Positions 56,658-64,000 of a stretch of DNA of 64,000 bases are shown piece by piece. A program made the position numbers and the translations under genes. The notes beneath the pieces were generated by a model. It ran no database searches. It worked only from the letters and a program-made list of their open reading frames with translations, and was not told the DNA's origin. Each line of letters starts with the position of its first letter. Position 1 is the first letter of the stretch. Source of the DNA: Streptomyces cyaneochromogenes (lineage in GTDB: Bacteria > Actinomycetota > Actinomycetes > Streptomycetales > Streptomycetaceae); NCBI RefSeq assembly GCF_003963535.1, contig NZ_CP034539.1:3906001-3970000 (forward strand), in the 5' to 3' direction.

Positions 56658-57214
56658 CACGCCGTCACCCCCCGCTCCTCCAGAGCCAGCTTCATCGACC
56701 GCAGGGCATAGAAGACCCTGGAGCGGACGGTGCCGCTGGGTATGCCCAGCGTCTCGGCCGCCTCGTTGACGGTACGTCCCTTGAAGTACGTCTCGACCAG
56801 CACCTCCCGGTGGGCAGGAGTCAGGTCGTCGAGTGCGTCCGACAGCGTCATCAGCCACAGCGCCTTGTCGATCTCGTCCTCCGCGGGGATGACCTCCAGC
56901 GGCGACGGATCGACCTCCTGCGGCCGGGCCTGCCGGCTGCGGTGGCCGTCGATGACGATGCGCCTCGCGACCGTCACCAGCCAGGGGCGTACCGATCCGG
57001 TCGCTCGATTGAGCTGTCCGGCGTTCTTCCAGGCACGGATGAGCGTCTCCTGCACGACGTCCTCTGCTCGTTGCCGATCACCGGCGACCAGTCGAAGGAC
57101 ATACGCAAGGAGGGGTCCGGCGTGCTCTCTGTACAGCGCACGCATCAGCTCCTCATCAGGTTCCGAGGGCTGGGACATGCGATGTCGGGCCCTCGATCCA
57201 CGTTCATTGGCCAC
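56657..57214 (-). CDS. sigU: ECF sigma factor, SigU-like
   Basis: About 185 residues from GTG 57214, which has AAGGA about nine bases upstream; ATG 57178 is an alternative. Region 2: YREHAGPLLAYVLRLVAGDR, RAEDVVQETLIRAWKN and RPWLVTVARRIVIDGHRSRQ. Region 4: LTPAHREVLVETYFKGRTVN and IPSGTVRSRVFYALRSMKLA. In S. coelicolor, release of SigU from RsuA is reported to alter secreted proteins and delay development. The coupled anti-sigma gene supports the assignment. Confidence 0.9.
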   Translation of the reverse strand: MANERGSRARHRMSQPSEPDEELMRALYREHAGPLLAYVLRLVAGDRQRAEDVVQETLIRAWKNAGQLNRATGSVRPWLVTVARRIVIDGHRSRQARPQEVDPSPLEVIPAEDEIDKALWLMTLSDALDDLTPAHREVLVETYFKGRTVNEAAETLGIPSGTVRSRVFYALRSMKLALEERGVTA

Positions 57215-57497
57215 GACGGAATCCTTGCGCACGCCCACCTCCGATGTCCGGGGGTTCCCCCAGTCGGTCGCTCGACCACCCGTACGGAAGCGGCCCTTTG
57301 AGCGTTCAAAGTGAGGCGACAGTTTTCTGTGGAGTGACGTGACGAGCGGGACATGGCAGCACATTCCCACCGTGCGATCTTTACATTTCCACCACATCGG
57401 CAAGATCGAGCCCGTGCTTCCCTACGGGTGCGTAGGTAAACGAGGTGTAATCGAAATCACTTCGACAGCCCACGCACACAAGCCGCATAACGGACTG

Positions 57498-58094
57498 TCA
57501 GGCTCGGGTGAGAGCGGCGCGACGGCGATGCCGGGCGACCCTTTCGCGGTTCCCGCAGACCTCACTGGAACACCAGCGCCTCCTGCGCCCCCGGGACGTA
57601 TCGAGATAAACGATCGGACAGTTGTCGCCCTCGCACTCCCTCAGCCCGGCCCGCGCGACCGGATCGGTGAGCAGCTCCAGCACGTCCCGGGCGACGGCCC
57701 CGAGCAGGGCGGCACACTCGGGCGGATGATCCAACTCCCGCACGAGGGTGCCGTCTTCACCGCGTACGGCGCGGGGTGCCGGGGGCGCGGCGAGAGCGAT
57801 GTCGTTGACCTGCCCGAGCGCGATGTCGTACGACGGCCAGGGCTCGGGATGGAGACCGCCTCGCACCAACTGTCCGATACGTCCGCGCAGTTCGCGGAAG
57901 GCCACGAGCCAGGAGGCGTCCGCGTGGGCGAGCGGCGTGCCCGGTGGGACGAGCCCCGCCCCGGCGATCCAGGCGCACAACACCTCGACGGAGTCGAACC
58001 GTTCCTCGGGGTGCGTGGTCGCGAGGAGGTCCAGACAGATCCGTCCGGCGTCGAACCGCAGCTCGTACGCGTCCGTGACCGTACCCAGTGCCAT
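57498..58094 (-). CDS. CGNR zinc-finger/ABATE domain protein
   Basis: 198 residues. The N-terminal ABATE domain (AGRICLDLLATTHPEERFDS and WLVAFRELRGRIGQLV) is followed by the C-terminal CGNR finger: LRECEGDNCPIVYLDTSRGR, then WCSSEVCGNRERVARHRRRA, with four Cys and the basic helix. The family is thought to bind DNA or RNA and regulate transcription, often beside stress or detoxification genes. Cytoplasmic. No adjacent operon partner on the same strand; the DUF1772 gene diverges about 200 bp away and could be its target. Confidence 0.9.
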   Translation of the reverse strand: MALGTVTDAYELRFDAGRICLDLLATTHPEERFDSVEVLCAWIAGAGLVPPGTPLAHADASWLVAFRELRGRIGQLVRGGLHPEPWPSYDIALGQVNDIALAAPPAPRAVRGEDGTLVRELDHPPECAALLGAVARDVLELLTDPVARAGLRECEGDNCPIVYLDTSRGRRRRWCSSEVCGNRERVARHRRRAALTRA

Positions 58095-58301
58095 GTGCCT
58101 GTCACCGCCTAGGGGTCACCCCGGTCAGGAGGGGTCGGTGAGATGCCGTGAGGAGGGCTGGGGGAACCGTTCCCTCTAACAGTGCCTGCCCGCTCGCGGA
58201 GCCGGAACCCCTCGTACCGGTGGTTGGCGCTGGACGACCGCGTATGGAGCTGCGCGTGACGGCCATGTTCGGGCGGCGTTCACGCCCGTTGACTGAAGGA
58301 C

Positions 58302-58829
58302 ATGACACGAAACGACACGATCGCCGGAACCGTACTGGGCGCGGCCACCGTCGCGATGGGCCTGATCGCCGGGAGCTTCTACGTCTTCGCGTGCGCGGTG
58401 ATGCCCGGGCTGGCGCGCAGTGACGACCGGGTCTACGTCGAGGTCATGCGCGACATCAACGAGGTGATCCAGAACCCGGTGTTCTTCCTGAGCTTCCTCG
58501 GGGCGCCGGCGCTGACGGCGGTGTCGGCGTGGCAGCTGCGTGGGGAGCCGTACCGGTGGTGGGTGCGGGTGGCACTGGCGGCGTACGCGCTCGCCTTCCT
58601 CGTCACGGTCGCCTTCAACATCCCGCTCAACGACGGGCTGGAGGGGGCCGGCGATCCGGCTGCTCTGCGGGAGGAGTTCGAGGGACCGTGGGTGGCGTGG
58701 AATGTGGTGCGGGGGGTTTTGTCGACGGTGGCGGTGGGGTGCTTGGGGCGGGCGCTGGTGGAATACGGCCGCTCTCGGCGCCGGTCAGTTGATCTCAGCC
58801 CGTCCGGGGCCCCCTCTGGGGGAGTTTGA
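58302..58829 (+). CDS. DUF1772/anthrone oxygenase-like membrane protein
   Basis: 175 residues, GAAGGA before the ATG. Four hydrophobic helices (AGTVLGAATVAMGLIAGSFY, VFFLSFLGAPALTAVSAW, VRVALAAYALAFLVTVAFNI, WNVVRGVLSTVAVGCLGRAL) and the diagnostic FNIPLNDGL after the third. DUF1772 relatives include fungal anthrone oxygenases, but bacterial members are mostly uncharacterised. A plasma membrane location is certain; an enzymatic role is speculative. A GC-rich hairpin follows. Confidence 0.85.
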   Translation: MTRNDTIAGTVLGAATVAMGLIAGSFYVFACAVMPGLARSDDRVYVEVMRDINEVIQNPVFFLSFLGAPALTAVSAWQLRGEPYRWWVRVALAAYALAFLVTVAFNIPLNDGLEGAGDPAALREEFEGPWVAWNVVRGVLSTVAVGCLGRALVEYGRSRRRSVDLSPSGAPSGGV

Positions 58830-58858
58830 GGACGAGGCCGTTCAGGCCGATGGGGGGT

Positions 58859-58879
58859 CCAGGGGGCGAAGTCCCCTGG
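58859..58879. terminator. Hairpin between DUF1772 gene and the nnaR-like gene
   Basis: CCAGGGG-N7-CCCCTGG stem in a purine-rich intergenic patch of a kind frequent in Streptomyces, 30 bases after one stop and about 65 beyond the convergent stop. Confidence 0.6.
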
Positions 58880-58942
58880 CGGGGTCGAAGAGGCGGAGCC
58901 CCTGGAGAGGGGACGGGTAGGGGCGGCGGGGGCGAAACCAGC

Positions 58943-60094
58943 TCAGACGTCCGCGTACTTCGCGTCGGCGGCAGGGTCCAACGCCAGCCGATACCCCCGC
59001 TTCACCACCGTCTGGATCAACTTCGGCGCCCCAAGAGCCGTCCGCAGCCGAGCCATGGCCGTCTCGACCGCATGCTCATCGCGCCCGGCACCCGGCAACG
59101 CCCGCAGCAGCTCCGATCGGGCCACCACCCACCCGGGCCGACGGGACAGAGCCCGCAGCAGGGACATACCCGCCGGCGGTACGGGCCGCAGCGCCCCGTC
59201 GACCAGCACCGCATGACCGCGGATCTCCACCTGGTGCCCGGCGATCGGCAGCGACCGGGCCCGGGCGGGCAGCTCCTGGCACAGCAGCTGGACCAGCGGA
59301 CCGAGCCGGAACCGCTGAGGCTGCACCGTGTCGACCCCGCGGGCCTGCAACGGCAGCGCGGTGACCGGACCGACGCAGGCCGGAAGGACGTCGTGGTTGA
59401 GGGCGGCGAGCACCTCGGGAAGCAGCCCGCGTTCCTCGGCCCGCGACAGCAGGGACGCCGCGGCCGGGGCGCTGGTGAGGGTGAGCGCGTCCAGGCCGCG
59501 GGAGACCGTGGCGTCCAGCAGACGGTCGACCGGCCCGATGTCCTCCGGCGGCAGCCACCGGTACACCGGCACCCCGAGCACCTCCGCTCCCCCGACCCGC
59601 AGCGCCTCCACGAACCCGGGCAGCGGCTCACCGTGCAGCTGGACGGCGATACGGCGCCCGTCGACACCCTCCTCCAGCAGCCGGTCCAGCACCTCGGCCA
59701 TGGACTCGCTGGACGGCGACCAGTCCTCGGTCAGCCCCGCGGCCCGTACCGCACCCTTGACCTTCGGCCCGCGCGCGAGGATCTCGACCCCGCGCAGCCG
59801 TTCCAGCAGGTCCTCGCCCAGCCCCCACCCGTCGGCGGCCTCGATCCAGCCCCGGAAGCCGATCGCGGTGGTGGCGACCACGACGTCGGGCGTCCGCTGG
59901 ATGATCTCCTTGGTGGCGGCGAGCAGCTCGCTGTCGTCGGCGAGCGGCACGATCCGCAGGGCGGGGGCATGCAGAACCGCGGCGCCGCGACGCTGAAGCA
60001 GCGCCCCGAGCTCGTCGGCCCGGCGCGCGGCGGTCACACCCACGGTGAACCCCGCGAGCGGCCCGTGTTCCGGTTGCTGCTGTTCGTCGTACAT
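58943..60094 (-). CDS. nnaR: HemD-like/winged-helix regulator of nitrate/nitrite assimilation (NnaR-like)
   Basis: 383 residues. Residues about 10-260 are a uroporphyrinogen-III synthase-like domain (LAGFTVGVTAARRADELGAL, DVVVATTAIGFRGWIEAADG, LDALTLTSAPAAASLLS). Residues about 285-375 are an OmpR-type winged helix (VEIRGHAVLVDGALRPVPPA, HAVETAMARLRTALGAPKLI, VVKRGYRL). The fusion matches what I recall of NnaR, a GlnR co-regulator of nitrate/nitrite assimilation in S. coelicolor. Whether the HemD domain is catalytic here is doubtful. narK lies upstream on the same strand, separated by a hairpin. Confidence 0.85.
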   Translation of the reverse strand: MYDEQQQPEHGPLAGFTVGVTAARRADELGALLQRRGAAVLHAPALRIVPLADDSELLAATKEIIQRTPDVVVATTAIGFRGWIEAADGWGLGEDLLERLRGVEILARGPKVKGAVRAAGLTEDWSPSSESMAEVLDRLLEEGVDGRRIAVQLHGEPLPGFVEALRVGGAEVLGVPVYRWLPPEDIGPVDRLLDATVSRGLDALTLTSAPAAASLLSRAEERGLLPEVLAALNHDVLPACVGPVTALPLQARGVDTVQPQRFRLGPLVQLLCQELPARARSLPIAGHQVEIRGHAVLVDGALRPVPPAGMSLLRALSRRPGWVVARSELLRALPGAGRDEHAVETAMARLRTALGAPKLIQTVVKRGYRLALDPAADAKYADV

Positions 60095-60191
60095 AACTCT
60101 CGTCCCGCACTCGAGTTGTGGTACTTGCGCCAGGTGTTTGCACCGAGGGAGTTCCTGACTTCACCCAGGGTGGTCGAACCTGCATGCCGAT

Positions 60192-60221
60192 CGAGCCTGT
60201 CAACGGTGCGTGACAGGCTCG
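60192..60221 (-). terminator. Hairpin between narK and nnaR
   Basis: CGAGCCTGTCA-N8-TGACAGGCTCG, a perfect 11-bp stem 28 bases past the narK stop. It should end the narK transcript before nnaR. Confidence 0.8.
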
Positions 60222-60248
60222 GTTCGGCTTCATGTCGGCAGTGTTACG

Positions 60249-61631
60249 TCACACTTCGGCGTAGCTGAGCTGCGGCTTTGCCTCGGTCGCCGATGTGGCG
60301 TGAGTCTCGGAGGCGGCCGGGCGGCGAAGGTATACGGCCCAGGTGACCGCGAAGCAGAGGCCGTAGAAGGCGAGGAAGGCGACGAAGGCGCCGGTCCCGG
60401 AGCCCACGGTGAGGAAGGACTGGCGGAAGGCGAGGTTGATGCCGAGGCCGCCGAGCGCGCCCACCGCGCCGATCAGGCCCATGGAGGCGCCGGAGAGCCG
60501 GCGGCCGTAGGAAGCGGCCTCCTCACCGGTGAGCCCCTTGGCGGCGGCCTTCGCCTGGAAGATGCCGGGGATCATCTTGTACGTCGAGCCGTTGCCGAGG
60601 CCGGTCAGCACGAACAAGGCGATGAACGCGGTGGTGAACAGCGGCAGCGACTCCTGCATCGAGGCCACGATGATGACCGTGGTCGCGGCGGCCATGGCGA
60701 CGAAATTCCACAGCGTGATCTTCGCGCCGCCGTAGCGGTCGGCGAGCCAGCCGCCCACAGGGCGGATCAGGGAGCCCAGCAGCGGGCCGATGAAGGTGAC
60801 GTAGGCGGCCTGGAGCGGCGTACGCCCGAACTGCGTCTGGAGGACCAGACCGAAGGCGAAGGAGTAGCCGATGAAGGAACCGAAGGTGCCGATGTAGAGG
60901 AAGGACATGATCCAGGTGTGGGCGTCCTTCACGGCGTCCTTGGCGGCGCCGGTGTCGTTCTTCACGGACGAGATGCTGTCCATCTTCAGCCAGGCGAGGA
61001 CGGCGGCGATCACGATGAACGGGATGTAGATCCCCAGCAGGACGCGCGGGCCGGCGCTGGCGCCGATGACCGCGAGACCGACGAGCTGTACGACGGGCAC
61101 ACCGATGTTGCCGCCGCCGGCGTTGAGTCCGAGCGCCCAGCCTTTCTTCCGGAGCGGGAAGAAGGCGTTGATGTTGGTCATGCTGGAGGCGAAGTTCCCG
61201 CCGCCGACACCGGCCAGCATCGCGCACAGCAGGAACGTGGTGAACGAGGTCCCCGGCTCCATCACGGCGAACGCGGCGATCGTCGGCAGGAGCAGCATGC
61301 TGGCCGAGATGACCGTCCACATCCGGCCACCGAAGATGGCGACGGCGAAGGTGTAGGGCACGCGGACGATGGCGCCGACCAGCGTGGCCATCGAGACGAT
61401 GAAGAACTTGTCGGCGGGGGTGAGCCCGTACTCCGGCCCCATGAAGAGCACCATCACGGACCACAGGGTCCAGATCGAGAACCCGATGTGCTCGGAGAGG
61501 ACGGAGAAGAAGAGGTTCCGGCGGGCGATCTTCTCACCGGTCTCGTTCCAGAACGCCTCGTTCTCGGGGTCCCAGTGGTCGATCCAGCGGCCTCCCCTGC
61601 TCGCGGCGGGGGCTGTGCTAGGGGCTGTCAT
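60249..61631 (-). CDS. narK: Nitrate/nitrite transporter (NarK, MFS)
   Basis: 460 residues from ATG 61631. About 12 helices. The Gly-rich nitrate signatures are present: AGVGGGNFASSMTNINAFFP in helix 5 and GLGNGSTYKMIPGIFQ in helix 11. The conserved Arg residues (RVPYTF in helix 2 and RPVGGWLADR in helix 8) line the anion path. It imports nitrate or exports nitrite, supporting assimilation with the adjacent regulator. A 9-bp dyad in its promoter region could be the operator. Confidence 0.93.
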   Translation of the reverse strand: MTAPSTAPAASRGGRWIDHWDPENEAFWNETGEKIARRNLFFSVLSEHIGFSIWTLWSVMVLFMGPEYGLTPADKFFIVSMATLVGAIVRVPYTFAVAIFGGRMWTVISASMLLLPTIAAFAVMEPGTSFTTFLLCAMLAGVGGGNFASSMTNINAFFPLRKKGWALGLNAGGGNIGVPVVQLVGLAVIGASAGPRVLLGIYIPFIVIAAVLAWLKMDSISSVKNDTGAAKDAVKDAHTWIMSFLYIGTFGSFIGYSFAFGLVLQTQFGRTPLQAAYVTFIGPLLGSLIRPVGGWLADRYGGAKITLWNFVAMAAATTVIIVASMQESLPLFTTAFIALFVLTGLGNGSTYKMIPGIFQAKAAAKGLTGEEAASYGRRLSGASMGLIGAVGALGGLGINLAFRQSFLTVGSGTGAFVAFLAFYGLCFAVTWAVYLRRPAASETHATSATEAKPQLSYAEV

Positions 61632-61698
61632 GACGCCTCCACGGTCTTCGGGGCTCGGTCGCGCTTGAGTGGCTGGTCCCGAAGGTAGGGAGGGCGCG

Positions 61699-61729
61699 TT
61701 TCCGGTCTGTGGCACCGGGTGACCGGAAA
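61699..61729. promoter_or_regulatory. Dyad upstream of narK
   Basis: TTTCCGGTC-N13-GACCGGAAA, a perfect 9+9 inverted repeat centred about 83 bases upstream of the narK start. It contains GGAAA/TTTCC elements that partly resemble a GlnR half-site but does not fit the full GlnR consensus. NnaR or another regulator is possible. Confidence 0.5.
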
Positions 61730-61784
61730 GGAACTTTGCTCTCACCCGGCGGGGAGGGCGGGTGAGAGGTTGTGTTGGTCGTCC

Positions 61785-61905
61785 CTATATAAGGGCGAGA
61801 TATGGGGACGGGATGCGGGACGAGGGTGGGACTGGATGCGGGGCGGGATGTAAGGGACACCCGGTGGTGGATATAGAGGATATAGGGGCACGAAGAGAAC
61901 GCCGC
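61785..61905 (+). other. G-rich, stop-dense intergenic stretch between narK and the proline-rich gene
   Basis: About 120 bases with many GGGA, GGGG and GGATGCGGG-like runs on the plus strand, preceded by a TATATAAGGG sequence. It has no coding potential. The runs could form G-quadruplexes or act as a terminator for the 61910 gene, whose stop lies just before it on the minus strand. Confidence 0.5.
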
Positions 61906-61909
61906 CGTG

Positions 61910-62920
61910 TCAGCGTTGCGGGGGCTGCCAGTGGGGGTTCTGCTGCGGGTGGGGCGGCTGAGGCGGCTGGGGGCTCTGCTGCGGGGGGTAGGGCTGGGGC
62001 TGGCCGTACGGCGGCTGGGGCTGGGGCTGCTGCGGCGTGCCGTACGGGCCCTGAGGCTGGGGAGCGCCGTAGGGACCCGGTGCGGGCTGGTTGCCGTACG
62101 GGCCGGGGGCGGCGGGCTGCGCGGGGTAGGCGCCCGGCGCGGCAGGCTGAGCGGGATACGCACCCGGCGCGGCAGGCTGTGCAGGATACGCACCCGGCGC
62201 CGCGGGCTGGCCGTACGGCCCGGGGACCTGCTGCCCGTAACCGGCCGGGGCGCCCGGCGCGGGGGCGGGGGCCGGGGCCTGGTTGCCGTACGGTCCGGCC
62301 GCGAACGGGTTGCCGTGCCCCGGCAGCTGTCCGCCGGGCGGCAGATAGCGCACCCGCCCGGTCTCGTCGGTGATCGGCGCGAACCCGGCGGCCTGCAGCC
62401 GGGCCGCGAACTTGGCGTTGCGCTTGCGGTTGACCGCGAAGCCGATGCCGATGATCGCCATGAAGATCACCCACACGATGACCGCCGTGATCCAGGCAGC
62501 GGCGTCCGCGCCGAGCCGCACTCCGAGGACCCCGGCGCCGACGGTGAGGCCGATGGCCCCGTAGGCCATCCGCTTCTCGGCGTTCTTGCCGGTGAGGTCG
62601 AAGTTGATACGGGCCTTGAGGAGTTCGAAGGCGTCGGGCACGAGGGGCGGTACGGACACCCCGTCGCTCGCGTTCGGGTACTGCGCCCAGTTCTGGCCGG
62701 CGCGGGCGCGGGCCTGGGGGCTGGGGTCGGGCGCGATCAGCATGACGAGCGCGTTGTTGCGCCCGGCGCTCTGCCGTACGTCCACGTACTCGTACCCGAA
62801 CTGCTGGGCGATGAAGGCCAGCCGGGCGAGCTTCTTCACGGAGGCCAGGGGGCTGGTGAGCTCGACGGGCTCACAGCTCGCCATCAACCGCAGCATCTTC
62901 TGTACTTGCCGCTTGCTCAT
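61910..62920 (-). CDS. Membrane protein with proline/glutamine-rich C-terminal tail
   Basis: 336 residues from ATG 62920. The N-terminal part (about 1-110) is soluble and alpha/beta (KKLARLAFIAQQFGYEYVDV, RNNALVMLIAPDPSPQARAR). Two membrane helices (YGAIGLTVGAGVLGV and ITAVIVWVIFMAIIGIGFAV) follow. A cytoplasmic basic patch leads to about 125 residues of Pro/Gln/Gly/Tyr-rich sequence with APGAYPAQPA repeats. The tail is probably disordered. I do not recognise the family; actinobacterial proteins of this form are usually annotated as hypothetical. Confidence 0.82.
   Translation of the reverse strand: MSKRQVQKMLRLMASCEPVELTSPLASVKKLARLAFIAQQFGYEYVDVRQSAGRNNALVMLIAPDPSPQARARAGQNWAQYPNASDGVSVPPLVPDAFELLKARINFDLTGKNAEKRMAYGAIGLTVGAGVLGVRLGADAAAWITAVIVWVIFMAIIGIGFAVNRKRNAKFAARLQAAGFAPITDETGRVRYLPPGGQLPGHGNPFAAGPYGNQAPAPAPAPGAPAGYGQQVPGPYGQPAAPGAYPAQPAAPGAYPAQPAAPGAYPAQPAAPGPYGNQPAPGPYGAPQPQGPYGTPQQPQPQPPYGQPQPYPPQQSPQPPQPPHPQQNPHWQPPQR
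62101..62210 (-). repeat. 30-bp tandem repeat within the proline-rich gene
   Basis: Three units of 30 bp (62101, 62131, 62161) and a partial fourth, each encoding APGAYPAQPA with a few silent changes. Length variation between strains is likely. Confidence 0.85.
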
Positions 62921-63179
62921 CGCCGTCCGCTCCCCACCGGCCACCTGGGCCGCTCGGCCCCTCGGGCCACCCCGTTCACCTGCGCAACCCGGTCAGTGTT
63001 CCATGGGGGTCTGCCAGTCGGAACCTGGGTGGGCGTGCTTCACAGGGTCTTGGTGGGACTTTGCCGGGGGAATGCTGGGCAGCCGCCGCTACGGCTGTGC
63101 GCGAGCGTCATCACGCTGCCACCGTCCAAGGACTGACCAAGGTCCTCCGCTTCCGCCTGGCCAGCGGCTGAGCAGTGGG

Positions 63180-63791
63180 TTACTGAGGAATGGCCCACTT
63201 TGCAGCCTTGGGCGCGCCATTGGGTCCCCACACAGCCAGGGCGGGCCGTGCGCTGCGGGCGCCCAGGAAGTCGATGGTGCCCTCGGCGCACTGGCCGGGC
63301 TTCAGCACAATGTCATTGCTCGGGAAAGCAGTCTTGGGATCGGGGGCCTTCATCTTGATGGTGTTCACTTCGCCCGTCGGCCTGATAAGCGCGATGAATC
63401 TCCGATAGACGGTGATCGGCGTGCCGGCAGTGCTGCAGATACGGACTTTCACCTGGTCGTATCGAAGGTTCTCATCCGCCGGGCTGGGCGGCTTGTGTTG
63501 CTCGTAGGCCAGCACCGCTGTTGTGCCGGTGGCCTTCGCACCGCTGCGTGTTGTGCTGGTCCACTGCCATGCCTCGCCGAGAGCCATCGGCCTGTCCGGG
63601 GGCGCGGAATAGGTGAGGCCTGCAGCGGTTTGCGGATCGTCGGCGCTCGGCTCATCTGCTTGCGCAGGTGTAGGCACTGAAGCCGACTTCGTCTTCTGTG
63701 CGGTACCGCTGACAACATCGGCTGTACCACTACAGGCAGCGACGGCGGCGCAGAGCAGGCCGACGGACAATGCTGCGGTGATGGTGCGCAT
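63180..63791 (-). CDS. Secreted lipoprotein, hypothetical
   Basis: 203 residues from ATG 63791. The lipoprotein signal TAALSVGLLCAAVAAC has lipobox AVAAC. The mature part begins with a Ser/Thr/Pro/Asp-rich linker. A beta-rich domain follows (GEAWQWTSTTRSGAKATGTT, VKVRICSTAGTPITVYRRFI, IVLKPGQCAEGTIDFLG), with two Cys able to pair, resembling DUF4352-type domains. Codon use and GC are lower than in most of the window, so it may be a more recent acquisition. It is probably surface-anchored; the function is unknown. Confidence 0.82.
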   Translation of the reverse strand: MRTITAALSVGLLCAAVAACSGTADVVSGTAQKTKSASVPTPAQADEPSADDPQTAAGLTYSAPPDRPMALGEAWQWTSTTRSGAKATGTTAVLAYEQHKPPSPADENLRYDQVKVRICSTAGTPITVYRRFIALIRPTGEVNTIKMKAPDPKTAFPSNDIVLKPGQCAEGTIDFLGARSARPALAVWGPNGAPKAAKWAIPQ

Positions 63792-64000
63792 GCTTCCCCC
63801 CGAGCAGTCGTCCACTTGAGTGGAAACTGGTCTAATTCTTCGAACGGGCAGGCTTCAACGAACTCGGCAGCCCGGAAATCCAGACCGTTACATCGTAAGA
63901 GATATCGGATGCTGAACCACTGACCACCACTCGATGCCGTCGGCTCTGGGGAATCTGTCACGGGGCTTCAACCTTGCGAGCGCTACGAATGCGTATCGCT
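63792..64000. other. Window end, no assignable gene
   Basis: AT-richer than the rest of the window. On the minus strand one frame is open from the window edge to a TAA at 63888-63890 (about 37 codons). It could be the 3' end of a gene lying beyond 64000, but nothing in it is recognisable. Confidence 0.4.

Noticed and set aside
60210..61688. 492-codon plus-strand open frame opposite narK
   Set aside because: It is a shadow frame. narK on the other strand has all transporter signatures.

Overview
The window is a piece of a Streptomyces chromosome core. The evidence is very high GC with strong GC3 bias, frequent GTG starts, an SsgA-like sporulation protein, an ECF sigma factor/anti-sigma pair of the SigU/RsuA kind, an HU gene next to murA, a LAxTG sortase substrate, and a HemD-like/winged-helix regulator next to narK. 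The gene order agrees with what I remember of the S. coelicolor region around SCO2914 to SCO2960. That synteny is recalled, not computed here.

Layout. 1-3.7 kb: 5' end of an amino-acid permease, DUF2017, clpS, then the NAD-salvage genes pncB and pncA. 3.7-7.1 kb: an ECF sigma factor followed by a membrane partner, a secreted protein, a secreted zincin-type metalloprotease and a small anchored protein, all on the minus strand. 7.3-9.6 kb: large secreted M6 (immune inhibitor A) protease. 10-13.6 kb: two RDD membrane proteins, a repeat-bearing intergenic region and an SsgG-like protein. 13.6-18.7 kb: glycolate-oxidase-like FAD enzyme, TPR protein, a nitrile hydratase whose beta chain is split into two genes, and a beta-propeller protein. 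18.8-25.4 kb: 4-hydroxyphenylpyruvate dioxygenase with a divergent Lrp regulator, then an osmoprotectant (glycine betaine/choline type) ABC transporter. Its substrate-binding lipoprotein gene is preceded by about 1.1 kb of in-frame tandem repeat. 25.5-30 kb: ArsR-like regulator with a dense palindromic operator, Lon-like secreted protease, and an N-acylamino-acid racemase/GNAT pair with an IclR regulator.

30-38 kb: superfamily II helicase, Doc-type toxin-antitoxin pair, MFS exporter, tRNA-Cys, LAxTG surface protein, GNAT plus a double SUKH-4-like protein, and a decayed P-loop phosphotransferase pseudogene. 38.3-43.2 kb: three-gene xanthine-dehydrogenase-type molybdenum hydroxylase. 43.5-48.1 kb: sugar ABC transporter operon ending in a GH20 beta-N-acetylhexosaminidase. 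48.3-53 kb: DUF3039, YqgE, murA, hup, NAD-malic enzyme. 53.3-57.2 kb: HelD-family ATPase and the sigU/rsuA pair. 57.5-64 kb: CGNR protein, DUF1772 protein, nnaR-like regulator and narK for nitrate/nitrite assimilation, a proline-rich membrane protein and a lipoprotein.

Most genes are ordinary housekeeping or developmental genes. The sequences most worth a second look are: (i) the 81-bp/27-residue tandem repeat array fused in frame upstream of the osmoprotectant-binding lipoprotein; (ii) the three-subunit nitrile hydratase; (iii) an exact 84-bp direct repeat upstream of ssgG; (iv) the sigma factor-linked extracytoplasmic metalloprotease locus; (v) the truncated, frameshifted phosphotransferase relic. 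I found no CRISPR array, insertion sequence, prophage or integrase.
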